A stretch of 64,000 nt of DNA. Source: Microtetraspora sp. NBRC 16547 (GTDB lineage Bacteria; Actinomycetota; Actinomycetes; Streptosporangiales; Streptosporangiaceae). A model generated the notes under the pieces. That model made no database searches. It saw only the letters and a list, made by a program, of their open reading frames with translations, and was not told the origin of the DNA. The translations under genes were made by a program, and so were the position numbers. Positions 62,893-64,000 of the stretch are shown here, piece by piece. The DNA lies in assembly GCF_030268965.1 (NCBI RefSeq), contig NZ_BSSE01000022.1, forward strand, positions 62,001-126,000, read 5' to 3'. The first letter of the stretch is position 1. Each line of letters opens with the position of its first letter.

Positions 62893-63951
62893 CTATCTCA
62901 GCTTGGGGTCGAGTGCGTCGCGTACGACATCACCGAGCATCAGGAAGCTCAGCACGGTGGCGGTGAGGAACAGCGCCGGGAAGACGAGCAGGTGCGGATA
63001 CTCCGCGAAGAACGTCTGCGCGACGTTGAGCTGAAGGCCCCACGACACGTCGGGGTACTGCAGCCCGACGCCGAGGTAGTCGAGCGTGGCCTCACCGGCG
63101 ATCACGTTGCCGACGTTGAGCATGGCGACGACGAAGACCGGCGCGATCGCGTTCGGCAGGATGTGCCGGAACATGATCCGCCGGTCGCCCGCGCCGAGCA
63201 TGCGGGCGGCGGCCACGAAGTCCATGTCCTTCACGGCGATCACCTGACCGCGCATCAGCCGGGTCATCGTCGTCCATCCGAGCAGGACGAGGACCAGCGT
63301 CATGGCCCACATCCCGTGGCCGGGGAAGGCCACCAGGACGACGGTCGCGCCGAGGACGAACGGGATGCCGAAGAAAACGTCCGTGATCCGGGAGATCAGC
63401 GCGTCGAGCACGCCCCCGTAGTAGCCGCCGAACAGCCCGAGGGCGACGGCGATCAGCAATGCGAACACGGTGACCGCGACGCCGATCATGATCGACGCCC
63501 GGGTGCCGTGCACGATCTGGGACCAGTAGTCGCAGCCCTGGATGTCGTAACCGAAGACCGCCCCGTCGCCGGGTCCATGCTTGGACATCCGGAGATCGCA
63601 GCTCTCGTTCGGACCCATCCCGGCGAACACGTCGGGGAACGCCGCCATCGCGCCGGCCACCACGAGGATGACCGCGGACATCCAGAACACGAACCGCCCG
63701 CGCAGTTCCATCCAGGCGTCGCGCCACAGCGAGCCGCCGGCCTTGTCGGCCTCGCCCGGGTCCTCGCCCGGATCCTCGGCAGCGGTGTCGTACGCCGTCT
63801 TCGGCGCGGACTTCTGCGCGGTCTTCTGGGCGGCCTTCGGCATGGTCTCGGACGCGGTTTCGAACGCGGTCTCCGGCATGGTCTCTGAGGCGGTTTCGGG
63901 CGCGCGCTCGGACGCGGTCCGGTCGGTGGCTTCGGGCGGGAACTCAGGCAC
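62893..63951 (-). CDS. Oligopeptide/dipeptide ABC transporter permease (OppC/DppC-like)
   Basis: This 352-aa permease has a cytoplasmic N-terminal tail of about 75 residues with imperfect repeats (ASETMPETAFETASETMP, KTAQKSAPKTAYDTA), then about six membrane segments. The EAA loop is AAARMLGAGDRRIMFRHILP, and SIMIGVAVTVFALLIAVALG, VFFGIPFVLGATVVLVAF are typical of OppC/DppC. The GTG start at 63951 overlaps the OppB frame by 8 bp. It would pair with OppB and an ATPase pair beyond the window to import peptides. Confidence 0.86.
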   Translation of the reverse strand: MPEFPPEATDRTASERAPETASETMPETAFETASETMPKAAQKTAQKSAPKTAYDTAAEDPGEDPGEADKAGGSLWRDAWMELRGRFVFWMSAVILVVAGAMAAFPDVFAGMGPNESCDLRMSKHGPGDGAVFGYDIQGCDYWSQIVHGTRASIMIGVAVTVFALLIAVALGLFGGYYGGVLDALISRITDVFFGIPFVLGATVVLVAFPGHGMWAMTLVLVLLGWTTMTRLMRGQVIAVKDMDFVAAARMLGAGDRRIMFRHILPNAIAPVFVVAMLNVGNVIAGEATLDYLGVGLQYPDVSWGLQLNVAQTFFAEYPHLLVFPALFLTATVLSFLMLGDVVRDALDPKLR

Positions 63952-64000
63952 GGCGGATCCTCGGGTCGAGCACGCCGTACAGGAGGTCCACGACCAGGTT
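63944..64000 (-). CDS. OppB/DppB-like permease, 3' end only (truncated by window edge)
   Basis: The minus-strand frame ends with NLVVDLLYGVLDPRIRRA and a stop, the usual C-terminus of OppB-type peptide permeases. Only the last 18 codons are inside the window. It overlaps oppC by 8 bp. Confidence 0.75.
   Translation of the reverse strand, partial: NLVVDLLYGVLDPRIRRA

Noticed and set aside
1-64000. CRISPR arrays, tRNA genes and insertion sequences
   Set aside because: No regular repeat-spacer pattern, no cloverleaf-like sequence and no transposase motifs were seen.

Overview
The window is GC-rich actinobacterial chromosome, most likely from a filamentous member of the Streptosporangiales/Streptomycetales side of the phylum. 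This is inferred from third-position GC bias, many GTG starts, leaderless-looking promoters, an HspR-type HAIR element at lon, PknB-like Ser/Thr kinases, F420/LLM-type oxidoreductases, a SigG-like sigma factor with a SnoaL-like tail, and DUF4429/SHOCT and DUF5925-AAA proteins. I found no rRNA, tRNA, CRISPR array, insertion sequence or prophage. The gene order reads as ordinary chromosome with several accessory loci.

Layout. 1-2826: cydD (3' part) and cydC. 2980-5948: an HtrA-like protease and an acyl-CoA synthetase on the minus strand. 5999-6400: a Fic-protein remnant followed by a long palindrome. 6481-9314: metQ, metI and metN, preceded by a short Cys/Met-rich leader peptide. 9468-11915: Lon, with a HAIR operator upstream. 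12236-13803: a two-gene module of unknown function (small protein plus DUF6745-like protein). 13825-19484: a tightly packed five-gene operon matching the Salmonella STM4011-STM4015 families (two radical SAM enzymes, a sulfatase-like hydrolase, an ATP-grasp protein and an LRR-like protein), with a divergent DHA2-family exporter (19629-21083). This is the best candidate here for an undescribed biosynthetic or modification system.

21174-26877: an esterase-like hydrolase, ArfB, a Nudix hydrolase, a HAD phosphatase and a polar amino-acid ABC transporter. 27002-32217: two luciferase-like oxidoreductases, a SigG-like sigma factor, an alpha/beta hydrolase with an added helix-hairpin-helix tail, and a lipoprotein. 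32337-37911: an ABC-F protein with an attenuator-like leader, divergent from an efeUOB iron-uptake operon. 38017-45003: a PadR remnant coupled to a membrane protein, a lipoprotein, and two transmembrane Ser/Thr kinases followed by a kinase-less membrane protein with related extracellular domains. 45083-52096: a CehA/McbA-like hydrolase, then mutA-mutB-meaB (methylmalonyl-CoA mutase and its GTPase). 52266-57461: an amidase, a secreted Cys-repeat protein, a VOC protein, a DUF4429-SHOCT protein, a DUF5925-AAA ATPase and a small membrane protein. 57663-64000: a peptidase cluster (C39, S9, M20), a TIR-domain protein, and the start of an oligopeptide ABC transporter operon running off the right edge.

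Two themes recur. First, three genes look like internally deleted or truncated versions of larger families (Fic, PadR, and the N-terminal part of the TIR protein). Second, many proteins carry in-frame short tandem repeats in linkers or tails. Functional statements are family-based inference unless a motif is named; no database search was possible.
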